Shown: piece after piece, positions 48,571 to 59,589 of the stretch
How the letters are laid out: each line of letters begins with the position of its first letter
How positions within the stretch are numbered: position 1 is the first letter of the stretch
From: Leuctra nigra
Lineage: Eukaryota; Arthropoda; Insecta; Plecoptera; Leuctridae
Length of the DNA stretch: 64,000 bases
Assembly: GCA_934045905.1 (NCBI GenBank)
Contig: OW203767.1
Location: 29,820,520-29,884,519 of the forward strand
Direction: 5' to 3'
Program-made: the position numbers and the translations under genes
The notes under the pieces: model-generated
The model's input: only the letters and a program-made list of their open reading frames with translations
What the model was told of the DNA's origin: nothing
The model's database searches: none

Positions 48571-48726
48571 ATCAGGGGGCTTATTCTCGAAAAAGCTATC
48601 ACGTCATAAGTTATGAATCATAAAAAAGTCATAATATTAACATGGTGAGAGATAGGACAAACCTCCTTATGAATCATAACTTGGTAGTTATGACGTGATA
48701 ACTTTTTCGAGAATAAGCCCCCTGAT
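48571..48726. mobile_element. MITE with about 40-bp inverted ends
   Basis: ATCAGGGGGCTTATTCTCGA at the left is inverted at the right, and the match continues through TATCACGTCATAA and ATGAATCATAA; the loop is about 50 bp. Confidence 0.75.
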
Positions 48727-49660
48727 ATCTAAAATAATTTATTTCTGGATATGGATCGTGTTTCACAGTTTCATTAAAAACAACATTTCGACTAGATGCA
48801 TATTATATTTTACACATTCCCAACCCAATCGGTCAAGAATACAGACTTATTGCTATTTTAAGTACCTTTTTTGAATATCTGTATTTCCAAAGAGATTGAT
48901 GGAAAAGGATCAAACTTATGGTATTGAAATGTTTAATATTTCCAGAGCGTTTATGGAAAGTAGCAAGGCAAATGAAATCATATGAAATCGCAGATTCCTT
49001 CCAATCGGTACAGCAGTAATCGCATTTTTTATAAACAAGTGCATTGAAATTGTAGGGGGCAATCTAGTCGGGCGTTAGCTCGACGCTGCCAAGCACCGTG
49101 TCAATACGAGGTCTACTTTTAAAACGCGGCGAGCTTACTACCACTACTGTATACTGCAAGCGCTTCACGCTCGTTTTCGGGGTGTCAGCTCGCATTCAAG
49201 CAGTTTGAAATGGAAATTGAAAACCATGGTTATCGGGTATATTTAGCCACATGACAACACATACCAAATTTCAAAGTGCTGCGATCATCCCTTCGGGGTG
49301 AAATTTGGGCCTCAAACATGCATGGATTGACTTTCATGTTAGTTAGTTAGTTAGTTAGTTAGTTAGGCACGGCCGGTTTGTTTGCCCCTCTCCACAGGTT
49401 GAACGGTTTGTCCTAGAGAGTTGAAATTTGGCAGAGACATAGAGTCATATTTATAGCGGTGCCCTTTGAAAGAAAATCTGGAAAATTTTGACCGGAAGTG
49501 AAGTTATTTCAATTTTAAATTGAATAGTTTTAAAAATCAAACGGGTCCACCGAGAGTTTTGAAATTTGGCATCATTAAAGACAATGTATTGCTAGACACT
49601 CCACTTCAAGAAAAAAACCAAAAATTTTAAACCGGAAGTGGAGAAATTATCATTATTTAC
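48727..49660. other. No gene; short AGTT microsatellite
   Basis: Contains (AGTT)n at about 49339-49365 and two CCGGAAGTG half-motifs near 49491 and 49631 next to GGTTGAACGG-type blocks, suggesting a further, unassigned repeat family. No coding sequence. Confidence 0.4.
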
Positions 49661-49664
49661 GTTC

Positions 49665-49790
49665 CGCACTTCTTCTTTGATACACTAAACAGCGGCTCTA
49701 ATTCCCATCGGACTGATAGCTCATGTTAGGAAGGCAGCTGGCTTCGACTTCTGCATAATGCGTTCGATTCCCGATCCCGGAAAACTTTTT
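49665..49790 (+). repeat. tRNA-like (SINE head) segment 1
   Basis: Begins TTCCGCACTTCTTCTTTGAT, carries ATAGCTCATGTTAGG (A-box-like) and GCGTTCGATTCCCGATCCCG (B-box-like), spaced as in a tRNA gene, then a T run that would stop RNA polymerase III. The acceptor-stem ends do not pair, so it is not a functional tRNA. Confidence 0.4.
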
Positions 49791-49969
49791 TTTTCATATA
49801 TTATTTTTTAATTTGTATAAGCGATGATACCTTCATGGATATATATTCAAATGAGAGGTCCAGGGATGCTGTGAAGATCATCAATAGACCGAAACATCGC
49901 AATCGTGGCACGCCAGTTGCCATCGTGAACACTGAAGATATCAGGGAAACATAATATACTCGCACGTCG

Positions 49970-50105
49970 TTTTACGTTCCGCTATTCTTCTTTGATACGA
50001 TACAGACTGCTTTGGTTTCTGTGTGGCGAATTGGCTCGATCACATGAGGCATGAGACTTCGAACACGGCGTTGACTGGTTCGATCCCCGTAACAAACGTT
50101 TTATT
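49970..50105 (+). repeat. tRNA-like (SINE head) segment 2
   Basis: Same leader (TTCCGCTATTCTTCTTTGAT), TGGCGAATTGGCTCG and TGGTTCGATCCCCG, followed by T-rich sequence. A diverged second copy of the segment at 49665, 300 bp away in direct orientation. Confidence 0.4.
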
Positions 50106-50289
50106 TTTTATCTTTTTATTTAATTAAAAAATGTTTAACCTTCTTACGTTCAAAATGTTAATCCGAATACATTCAACGATAACATAGTTACTCTTTTTAA
50201 TATTATACTCATAGGACTATATTTATGATTTGTCAATGTACACGTTGTACGTAAAGTTGTGCAATAAAACAATTCGTGGTCATGCTAAT

Positions 50290-50870
50290 CAACAGAATCT
50301 TGGTGGCTCAGTTACTAAACTAGAAACCACACAAAAAAGGCTCCATTACTGGGTGCATTAGGGTGTCACAGCTTTTAATTTGTCAGAATTATTTAATTAT
50401 GTAAAATTCAGTTAATTAAGTAAATAGAAAAAAAAATCAGTAAAGGCTCCATTACTAATATTCAGTGTATTAGGTGTTTACAACTTTTAATTTGTCACAC
50501 TTATTTAATTATTTAAAATAGAGTTAATTTGTCAATATTGGTGGCTCAACAAGAAACAAGAACAACACGAAACAAGAAACCACAAAAAGGCTCCATTACG
50601 TGCATCCATTACGTGATCACAACTTTAAGTTTCTAAAATAAATTTTATTATTTTAATTATCGTAATTTGTCAATCTTGATGGTTCAGTTACGAAACAAGA
50701 AACCACACAAAATGGCTCCATAACTAGGTATATTAGGTGTTCACAGTCAAAATTATTTCATTAATTCAGATGTTGTAATCTGTCAAACTTAGAAGCTCGG
50801 TTACAATAAATAAAACTACACTAAAGGGTCCATGCAAGGTGTATTTATAGGTGTGTAAAACATTTAATGG
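50290..50870 (+). repeat. Degenerate tandem repeat, 4-5 units of about 125-165 bp
   Basis: Recurring blocks: AAGAAACCACACAAAA, GGCTCCATTAC, TATTAGGTGTT, TTAATTTGTCA. Units differ by small indels. Non-coding. Confidence 0.6.
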
Positions 50871-52141
50871 AAATCTGTGGGTATGAGAGATTTTAATTTA
50901 ATTTCATCATCCAACAATGCCTACGTTAAAAAGTTAGAATAATAAAACGCTTTTAAATTATCATGATTTATTTCCAAACTGTGAGTCAAAGTCTCATCAA
51001 GTGACATTGTTTAATGGAAATAAATAAACCTGAAACTGATGTTCCTCCTAATCCGACATTAATGAAATAAACATTGGTTTTGATGCGAACGTTATACGGA
51101 AGTGCTCTGGCTTGTTTAAATCGGCAATACAATAATATTCTTCAAGTATAGGCAATAGCACGAAGTAGTTTCCTGGTTTGAAATTATGAAAATATTATCT
51201 TCCACAGCAACATCACAAAACAATATAATAATCACTAAATAAGATCAGTAGACTAATTAAAATGCAAGCTAGATAACTGCTTACAAGTATCTATAGAAGA
51301 AGACAACAATACTAAATGGACATCGATCGTATTTGCCATGAACAAACAATGTAAACATTAAGCTGAACTGTCAGGGAGAGGCAGAGAGGTGGAGATGCCA
51401 GGTATAGGCCGGCCAGCCCATGCTATCCGTGTACATAGGCGAGTAAGGCGGGTAGCGTAAATTTCATCACCCGTCATACTCCTTCCCAGCAGCACTATAA
51501 ACACCAGGTGGCTCAGCTAGTAAATCTTAACTAAGTTCCTTTTAAGTTACATTGCCTTCCAAAAACCATCCGGTTTTATTTAAAGTGTGCTGTAAACATC
51601 TGTAAGCCTGCACGCTTTACCAATTGAGTTTATATGACATAAAAAAGTGAACTTGTGAGAATTTAAAAATGAGGAAACGCATTTGCAATCATCTATCTTT
51701 CGTGTACCTTTCAGTTTACCAAGTGGCGACAAATATGTAGTACGAGATAAACGCACAAATTCCGGTCTACACCGGAACAATACACGTACAATTTACGTTA
51801 TTCACATGACTCAAAGTTGAGAACTTTTAACAAATTATAATTTGAGATAACTCATATTCAACCAAAAGAAATGGACCCTTTCGTTATACTAACTTCGGAA
51901 CTTGAAAGAAAAACAGAAAACTTTAGACAAGAAGTGACGTTGTTGGCGTTAACTGTAATGATAGGTAACACTTAATGATCAGTGAAAGCTGCTATAAACT
52001 TATACCCCATATGACATGTTGTACAAAAACAAAAACTTGTAAAAAAACTGCCAAGCACTTTCCCACTTAAAACAATTGAGATCTAAAAGAAGGGCCAAGC
52101 AATAATATATTGTTTAAACATTTTCGCACTAAAAATTCGTG
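50871..52141. other. No recognised gene
   Basis: Intronic, AT-rich. A short match to the MITE core at 12881-12972 lies near 51398-51420. Confidence 0.35.
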
Positions 52142-52612
52142 AAATAATTTCGCCCAGCTACTGCCGCCAAGCACAACACTATAAGCCTAACGTTGTGTCC
52201 AAATTTGAAGAATACAATCTAAGTGAACCATCATTGTAAACTTTAACAAACTATAAAAATTAAAAACGACTTAAAAAATAAATTTAAAATCGAAATTAAA
52301 AAAATTAAAAATAAAGCTTGGCGCATTGAATTTGCATCTACCATGTAGACTTCTTCTATCTTCTTCCTACTTTCTGTCTTTCTTCGGCTCCTTTATCGTC
52401 ATCTTCTTTCTTATGTTGCCTTCTTCTTGACACAATGCGCCTAGCTTTATTTTTAATTTTTTTAATTTCGATTTTAAATTTATTTTTTAAGTCGTTTTTA
52501 ATTTTTATAATTTGTTAAAGTTTACAATGATGGTTCACTTAGATTGTATTCTTCAAATTTGGACACAACGTTAGGTTTATAGTGTTGTGCTTGGCGGCAG
52601 TAGCTGGGCGAC
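52142..52612. mobile_element. Foldback next to the 39-bp array
   Basis: Arms about 52148-52330 and 52432-52611, mirrored from CGCCCAGCTACTGCCGCC inward to AGCTTGGCGCATTG, loop about 100 bp of pyrimidine-rich TTCTTC sequence. The inner motif CTTGGCGCATTG resembles ACTTGGCGCATCG of the composite-element foldbacks, so it may be a distant relative. Confidence 0.75.
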
Positions 52613-52632
52613 GAGAGCCCAGCTGGGTGACC

Positions 52633-53624
52633 ATGAGCCACGAGAGCACATGGAATAGACGACATACCTTCACGAGACATGAGAGCACATGGAATAGACT
52701 ACATACCTTCACGAGCCACGAGAGCACATGGAATAGACTACGTACCTTCACGAGCCACGAGAGCACATGGAATAGACTACGTACCTTCACGAGCCACGAG
52801 AGCACATGGAATAGACTACATACCTTCACGAGCCACGAGAGCACATGGAATAGACAACATACCTTCACGAGCCACGAGAGCACATGGAATAGACTACGTA
52901 CCTTCACGAGCCACGAGAGCACATGGAATAGACGACATACCTTCACGAGCCACGAGAGCACATGGAATAGACTACATACCTTCACGAGCCACGAGAGCAC
53001 ATGGAATAGACTACATACCTTCACGAGCCACGAGAGCACATGGAATAGACAACATACCTTCACGAGCCACGAGAGCACATGGAATAGACTACGTACCTTC
53101 ACGAGCCACGAGAGCACATGGAATAGACGACATACCTTCACGAGCCACGAGAGAACATGGAATAGACCACATACCTTCACGAGCCACGAGAGCACATGGA
53201 ATAGACTACGTACCTTCACGAGCCACGAGAGCACATGGAATAGACTACGTACCTTCACGAGCCACGAGAGCACATGGAATAGACTACATACCTTCACGAG
53301 CCACGAGAGCACATGGAATAGACTACATACCTTCACGAGCCACGAGAGCACATGGAATAGACTACGTACCTTCACGAGCCACGAGAGCACATGGAATAGA
53401 CTACATACCTTCACGAGCCACGAGAGCACATGGAATAGACTACATACCTTCACGAGCCACGAGAGCACATGGAATAGACTACATACCTTCACGAGCCACG
53501 AGAGCACATGGAATAGACGACATACCTTCACGAGCCACGAGAGCACATGGAATAGACTACATACCTTCACGAGCCACGAGAGCACATGGAATAGACTACA
53601 TACCTTCACGAGCCACGAGAGCAC
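52633..53624 (-). repeat. 39-bp minisatellite containing a 5' splice site, 25 copies
   Basis: Minus-strand unit: 21 bp of exon end (coding VLSWLVK) plus 18 bp of intron beginning GTATGTAGTC. Junctions recur every 39 bp without indels from 53603 to 52667, with a partial unit at 52633-52649. Variants at the donor are GTATGTA, GTACGTA, GTATGTT, GTATGTC and GTATGTG; the run of variants at units 5-8 recurs at units 10-13, counted from the left. 39 is a multiple of 3, so plus and minus frames stay open (359, 333 and 419 codons) without being genes. Confidence 0.93.
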
Positions 53625-53777
53625 GGCCACACCATTATTCTCCCCAAGAGCAGAGCTGTAGTTGCCGTACTTCTTGTTGAAATGCACCAATTGAATTTCC
53701 ATCGCAAAACCTTTCTTCAACTCTAATATATGTTCATTGCCTTTCTTGTTGTCTTTACTCCAGTGGAATTTCATCTC
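53604..53777 (-). pseudogene. Carbonic-anhydrase-related central exon, 3' part
   Basis: Reads MKFHWSKDNKKGNEHILELK, then KGFAMEIQLVHFNKKYG and NNGVAVLSWLVK, clearly the alpha-carbonic anhydrase core. In human CA II numbering His94 is Lys (KFHW instead of HFHW) and His119 is Gln (MEIQ instead of ELHL); His96 and the SEH-type His are kept. With two of three zinc ligands gone the protein cannot hold catalytic zinc and would be a CA-related protein. The exon ends AAG^GTATGT, the first of 25 repeated donors. Its 5' part lies at 55671-55740 beyond a hAT insertion. Confidence 0.8.
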
Positions 53778-55662
53778 CAGAGCTGGGTAAGTTACCAAAA
53801 AAATAGGAACGCGTTAAAGTTACGTTACTTTCCGAAAAAAAGGAACTAGTTAAAGTTAAAGTTCCTCAACTAATCAGAGGAACTGGAAGTTCCTTTTCAA
53901 TGAAAAGTTACTTTGAAAGTTACTTGACCATTTTATTTCCGGAATGCAGCCAATTTGCTAAAACACAAATTCAGGCTGTAATTTTTCTCTGTGGAAAACA
54001 AAATTTTCAACGAAATTCCTCCCAGTAAGAAGTCTTGCATCTAATTCTACCCCCTTTCCCCATGCCATGGCAGGGTTGGTCAAGTGCAAGTGAGAGGGCG
54101 AACTGGTGACGCACTAAGCATGAACGGCGTGATTGGAATGCGGTTTTGTGCAGGTGGCCTAAAATTTCTTATCAGAGAAAATCAGGTACATATTTGAGGG
54201 CGGAAATGGTGTAGTTTTGAATGTTGAGGGAAGGTACATTCTGCTCTAAAAGTAACTGCAAAAGGAACTTTTATAAATGTGAAAGTTCCACAACAAAAAG
54301 GAACTTTCCACGTTACTAAGTTACTTCTATCATAGCAGGAACGCGTTACTGTAAAAGTTACAAAAAAGTAACGCGTTACCGGTAACGCGTTACTTTCGTT
54401 AAGTTACTGAAACCTGCGGGATTTGGCTCAGAGGGTAGAACACAAAGAATCAGCAATATTATAATTTGTTTATTACAAAGAAAATAAATGTTCATTGATG
54501 TGAAAAGAGCAATCAAAAATTATGAAACAATATTACGTTCGATACGTCGGCAGTAGTGATGATGTCGTCTGGTTTGTTTACTTCCGCGTAAACAAGTGGA
54601 TGGCGTTGACTCTTGCGTAGTGTGTCCCGTGAACTCCAGTCCACCAGCAGAATGAAATGACTGGATATGTCACCTCCTTCAGCTGCGATGCGATGATGTT
54701 GTCTAATAACCCCTTGGTTATCAGGACGTCCAGCAGTCCGTGCACAAGGAGTGACCTCCTCGAGCAGTTGGATCAAGTTGGCTCAGGCTGATGACGTTCG
54801 TGGCTGCAGACTCGTCGGTTTCTCCCGGAGTTGCAATTCACTAACTTTTATACTTTAACATTTACTGACTTTAATGTTGAAACTGTTCAGTTGATCACTT
54901 GTAACTTGAAATTGTCTTAATGCGATATTATTTGCCTCAGCATTAGGCTTGAAGTTTGAATTTACTGGGTTGACGTTTATACAAAAATGTTATTTTAATG
55001 TTTACCTTCGATCACATCGGCACTGTCTCGCTGAAATTATACTATGTTGCGTGCACAAGGCTTCACGGTTCGCGAGGCGGTTCTGCTCTGAGAAAACTCC
55101 GACTGATGATGTTTGGCTGGTAGCCTGACGTTTTATACCCTCTGACATCGTTTTCCCTCCAAAGAATCTGATTGGTTGGTTTCGTACACGTTGTAGCTAA
55201 TTTTAGACATTCTGTCATTTCTAAAGCCCGCGAAACGACTTTCTTTCTGCACGTAGGCCCATGCTTTTCTTGGAATCACTGAAAACTAGTCTGGCTGACT
55301 GGTTTTGTAGCGTTATCACAATGACTGGTTCACTTGTTATTACGTGGTGACATCACAATTTAGGTAAGGTCACATACTTTTTATATGGATTCACTCACTT
55401 TCTTGATATAATTGCACATTGTTAAACTTATTTGATTGCTCGTTATATTTTTGTCTATATTTTGATTGCTGTTGAATTTTTAAGATTGTAAGTTTACATA
55501 ATGATTCTAATTAACTACTTTGTGTTCAGTTAACCTTGACTCTAAGAATGCCATGCTACAAGCTTGTTCATTCTTTAAACCTACTTCAAGCAAACATTAT
55601 TATTTTTAAAGTTAATTTTCTAACCTAGATAGGCCAACTTGTTACATTACTACCCAGCTCTG
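53778..55662. mobile_element. hAT-type element inserted in a coding exon
   Basis: Ends CAGAGCTGGGTA / TACCCAGCTCTG and the perfect 8-bp duplication TTCATCTC (53770-53777 and 55663-55670). Subterminal GTAACGCGTTAC-type palindromes (53808, 54340-54400) are typical of this hAT group. It interrupts the carbonic-anhydrase-related exon. 1,885 bp, no intact transposase; an 87-codon frame at 54513-54776 is unrecognised. Confidence 0.9.
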
Positions 55663-55670
55663 TTCATCTC

Positions 55671-55740
55671 ATGGAAGACGTATGGCTCGAGTTTTTTGTC
55701 ACTCCTTTGATCTCCGCTGTCCCGTCCATCGTCAGTACAG
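55671..55740 (-). pseudogene. Carbonic-anhydrase-related central exon, 5' part
   Basis: After acceptor TTCGGTGCAG the bases CT complete the codon from the exon at 59213-59377. The frame then reads VLTMDGTAEIKGVTKN, matching the strand after the NNGH motif of the family. The frame that leads into KFHW on the other side of the hAT is different (KKLEPYVFHE), so one base is missing, or two are extra, near the six-A run at 55692-55697 (T on plus). Removing the hAT and one duplication restores contiguity but not frame. Either a pseudogene or a sequencing error in the homopolymer. Confidence 0.6.
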
Positions 55741-56567
55741 CTGCACCGAACACATGCAAGTACAAACATGTTATGATGCATTCACTTACATCGTCAGAAC
55801 AGCTGCACCAAGCACATGCAAGTACAAACATGTTATGATGCATTCGCGTCCATCGTCAGTACAGCTGCACCGAACACCACATGCAAGTACAAACATGTTA
55901 TGATGCATTCACGTCCATCGTCAGTACAGCTGCACCGAACACATGCAAGTACAAACATGTTATGATACATTCACTCACATCGTCAGTACAGCTGTACCGA
56001 ACACATGCAAGTACAAACATGTTATGATGCATTCACGTCCATCGTCAGTACAGCTGCACCGAACACATGCAAGTACAAACATGTTATGATGCATTCACGT
56101 CCATCGTCAGTACAGCTGCACCGAACACATGCAAGTACAAACATGTTATGATACATTCACGTCCATCGTCAGTACAGCTGCACCGAACTCATGCAAGTAC
56201 AAACATGTTATGATGCATTCACGTCCATCGTCAGTACAGCTGCACCGAACACAATATGCAAGTACTAACGTGTTATGATACATTCACGTCCATCGTCAGT
56301 ATAGCTGCACCGAACACATGCAAGTACAAACATGTTATGATGCATTCACGTCCATCGTCAGTACAGCTGCACCGAACACATGCAAGTACAAACATGTTAT
56401 GATACATTCACGTCCATCGTCAGTACAGCTGCACCGAACACATGCAAGTACAAACATGTTATGATACATTCACGTCCATCGTCAATACAGCTGCACCGAA
56501 CACATGCAAGTACAAACATGATACATTCACGTCCATCGTCAGTACAGCTGCACCGAACACATGCAAG
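55723..56567 (-). repeat. 62-bp minisatellite containing a 3' splice site, 14 copies
   Basis: Minus-strand unit: 44 bp of intron end (to TGTGTTCGGTGCAG) plus the first 18 bp of the exon, CTGTACTGACGATGGACG. Acceptors lie at 55741, 55803, 55865, 55930, 55992, 56054, 56116, 56178, 56240, 56305 (changed to CTATAG), 56367, 56429, 56491 and 56548; spacing is 62 except two of 65 and one of 57. Entering at any upstream acceptor meets an in-frame TAA within the unit. Confidence 0.92.
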
Positions 56568-57054
56568 CTTGGCGGTATTAGATGGCGGTATTAAAAGTTG
56601 AACACACCATTCTACTTTGTTCAATTGTAGATAATTATCTAAAGTGTAAGTGTACATACATTTTTTATGTTAGTCAAAGAGATTGAGAAATATAGAAACC
56701 AAGATGTTTATATGTTTATCTATGTTTAAGATGTTTGAGGCAATCTACCTCTATTAAGCAGGTTGAGGTTTCAAGCTCTTGGAGAAGTTGAAAGCTTCCT
56801 GAGTGGGCATCTGAGTGCTGGTCAATTAATATTGAAAGTTACTTAAGAAAAGTAGTATCACTTCTTTACTTTTAACTCAAAAAAGTAGTGAGATTACTTT
56901 TGTGTTACTTTGGTTATCTTATTTTCAGAAACCTCAGTTTATTCACTTTAATAGGCTAGGAATTTAGCAGATTTTAAATATGATATCCTAGGATACAAAG
57001 ATGCAAGTGTTTTAAAGCTGGCGCCAAGTCCCAAGGTCGCAAATCAAGGTAACA

Positions 57055-58378
57055 TAATATCCCCATAAAAACACTCTGTGTAAAAATATCAGCCAAGTCT
57101 CTTCAACTATAAAAAAAATAGAAGAAATCTGAAAATTCAGCACTGAAAAGTAGTGATATCAAAAAATTGGCCAAGTCAAAACTTCATTTTAAAAACCAAA
57201 ATATACTTGACGCATCGTGTATATAAATAGTATATTATGCTAGAAATTAAATATGCCTAAATTATATAATATACCTATAATGCCCTTAAAAACGATGCGC
57301 CAAATATATTTTTGTTTTTAAAATGAAGTTTTGACTTGGCCAATTTTTTGATATCACTACTTTTCAGTGCTGAATTTTCAGATTTCTTCAATTTTTTTAT
57401 AGTTGAAGAGACTTGGCTGATATTTTTACACAGAGTGTTTTTTATGGGGATATCACTGTTTTTTTAGTTTATTTAAACAACTTGTAACACATATCTGAGC
57501 AACAATGACTAATTCCTTTAAAAAATATGTTATTTCAGAATTGGTAAACTACGAAAAATTGTGTTTGGTACTAAATATAAGCTTAAAATGATATTCCATG
57601 AAGAATTGCGAAAGCATCGTTCCAATAGGTCCAGCCGTTTTCGAGATATGGCATCACTTCCGGTTTTCAAAATGGCGGTTGAAATTTCTGCCACCTAGAA
57701 TTAATTTCTATAAATGTTATACATCCTTATAAGCCTTTTGAATATGTAGTTATTGTAGTAAGAGGTGATTCAAGTTTGATTCTTCATTTTTATGACGTCA
57801 TTTCCGGTTTCGGTAATAGTTAATGTATATTTTGACTATTGATATTCCATAAAGATGACCGTCTGAATCATTTGGCGATAGGTTTATTCCGATCGGTGTA
57901 CCCGTTTTCGAGATATGACGTCACTTCCGGTTTCAAAATGGCGGCTTCCGGTTGGTTTTATAAAAAGGCGCCTCAGACGCCAAAAGTGCACATGTAGTAA
58001 AAATTTCAAGTCGATCGGTTTATCCGTTTAGGCTGTGGCGGTGATAGCGGTGTTTCGTGATACCTGAATCTGAATCATCAGATAGCTTTTAAACGGGGTG
58101 TAATTTCACTGTTTTCACGGCCCTATAGCCCCCAAATGGCATTACCTATTGTTCCCAAATTTGGTATATGTTGTCAGGTGGCCCATAGCTCGAAATTAAG
58201 ATATTTCGCAACAATGTGAGATTTCCCAATTTTGAGATCCAGTAGGCTGAAAATGCCATGTTGTTGCTTACAGTAAAAGTGTTTGGTCTGCTCCTCAGTT
58301 TATTAGTCAGTAACGTTATGTAGAGTGAGTGTGAGTGCACAGTACGACTTGGCTGGGTGGAGCGACCGCTCCACTAGA
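57055..58378 (-). mobile_element. Composite foldback-tailed element, copy 7
   Basis: Foldback 57055-57450, body with TGACGTCATTTCCGG near 57792, TGACGTCACTTCCGG near 57917 and ATGGCGGC near 57943, then the head ending GCGACCGCTCCACTAGA at 58378 with A on its outer side. Confidence 0.75.
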
Positions 58379-58391
58379 TACAGGATGTATT

Positions 58392-58972
58392 CGCTAAAAA
58401 AATGATCAGCACTGCCCTCTGGTGGTAGAAATGTGGTACTTGAGCAAGTGGGATCAGCATTCATTCTCCATAAGAAACGTGTCGAATTTAGATACCTCCA
58501 AATCATACACTATTAAACATAGAACCCTAAAAATTTCAAGGAGTATAGGAAAGTTTATGCTTTTTCGATCTGTCACATCACAATTTTATTTATTGTATCT
58601 CAATAATTATTAAATAACTTTCTGTATGAAGTAAATACAGCTTCCTAGAGTCGCCTCATTGGTCCGTTGAACCATTTCCTGTCCTCCATTGGCTGGAAAT
58701 TTCATGTTTGCTTCACGGGGTTTGCATGATTATGACACTGCAATTTGAAATCGGAGATAAATTGTGAGGTGACAGATCGAAAAAGCATAATCTTTTCAAT
58801 ACTAATGATTGTTTTTAGGGTTCTATGTTTAATAGTGTATGTATGGAGGCATCTCAACTCAACACGTTTCTTATGGAGAATGAATGCAGATCCCACTTCC
58901 TCGTGTACACATTTCTACCACCAGAGGGCAGTGCTGATCTTTTTTTTTAGCGAAATTCGCTAAAAAAATGAT
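58392..58972. mobile_element. Foldback element with about 190-bp arms
   Basis: 58392-58585 is mirrored at 58765-58955: GATCAGCACTGCCCTCTGGT, CTCCATAAGAAACGTGT, ACATAGAACCCTAAAAA and TTTTTCGATCTGTCAC all recur inverted. The loop is about 180 bp. Confidence 0.75.
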
Positions 58973-59212
58973 CAGTCACATGTAAAGCGTTACTTGAAAT
59001 AAATTAGTTCGAAAGAGAAGTGAAATTACATTACAAATTACTTTGTGAGTAACGGTGTTACTTAAAACGTTACTGATAATTTCGTTACAAAAACGCGTTA
59101 CTCTCTTTAATTTACTGCCCAACACTATGAATTACCAATATTTTAAAGCTTTTTTCGCCAAAAACTTTCTACGCTAAAAGTGTCGTTCGAGAATTATCTA
59201 AGTGTTCTTCAC

Positions 59213-59377
59213 CCGCATGTCCGTCATTGGTGAGCGTGGTTGTTTTAGGTGTGACGTCATATCCCACGTAGGTAATTTTGGTCCCGATGAATTCAGCCTC
59301 TTTTTTCTCATTGAAGTCGATGGGCGACTGATAGTCCTCCCCACACTCGGGGTAGTTTTCCTTCCAACGACTGGGAC
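59213..59377 (-). CDS. Carbonic-anhydrase-related protein, N-terminal domain exon
   Basis: Acceptor TTGCATTTCAG and donor GTGAAG bound 165 bp in phase 1 at both ends. It reads PSRWKENYPECGEDYQSPID and ends TTTLTNDGHA. GPSxW, CGxxxQSPID and the LTNxGH motif are standard for the N-terminal half of secreted or membrane alpha-carbonic anhydrases. The single Cys pairs in the family with the Cys of PPC, which is present in the exon at 40928. A signal-peptide exon is expected to the right and was not found. Confidence 0.85.
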
Positions 59378-59589
59378 CTGAAATGCAACAAATTGTTGAT
59401 ATCATGCAGTGGCGTATCAGTTGTTTGCTTCTGTGTCTGTTTGCAAAAGTGTTTTACATTCTTATCTGAAAAGATGGGCCGTTATGTTTTAAAATACAGC
59501 GTCTGAAATATCATGTGTTTGAAAATCATTATATTCTGATAATTTTACTTTTATTAATAAAGAATTTTAAAGAATTATTAATATTATAA

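Larger units (their letters stand above)
56814..59129. mobile_element. Possible hAT-like element carrying nested insertions
   Basis: The left end AGTGCTGGTCAATTAA and right end TTTACTGCCCAACACT are roughly inverted, and AAGTTACTT and GTTACTTTGG words follow inside, as at the hAT at 53778. The interior holds the composite element at 57055-58378 and the foldback at 58392-58972. No clear target duplication. Confidence 0.35.

Noticed and set aside
49687..49787. Functional tRNA gene
   Set aside because: A- and B-box-like motifs are present but the acceptor-stem ends do not pair and the anticodon arm is not convincing.
52582..53680. Plus-strand frames of 359 and 333 codons
   Set aside because: Antisense shadows of the 39-bp array.
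53604..53782. Ordinary exon start at 53782 for the CA-like core
   Set aside because: The AG lies in a hAT terminal repeat and the codons continue across the 8-bp duplication to 55671, so the hAT split the exon; kept only as a possible rescue site.
52539..53798. A 419-codon minus-strand gene with VLSWLVKVCSLFH repeats
   Set aside because: It fuses the real CA-like exon with the repeated exon-intron junction; the repeat part is intron unless distal donors are used.
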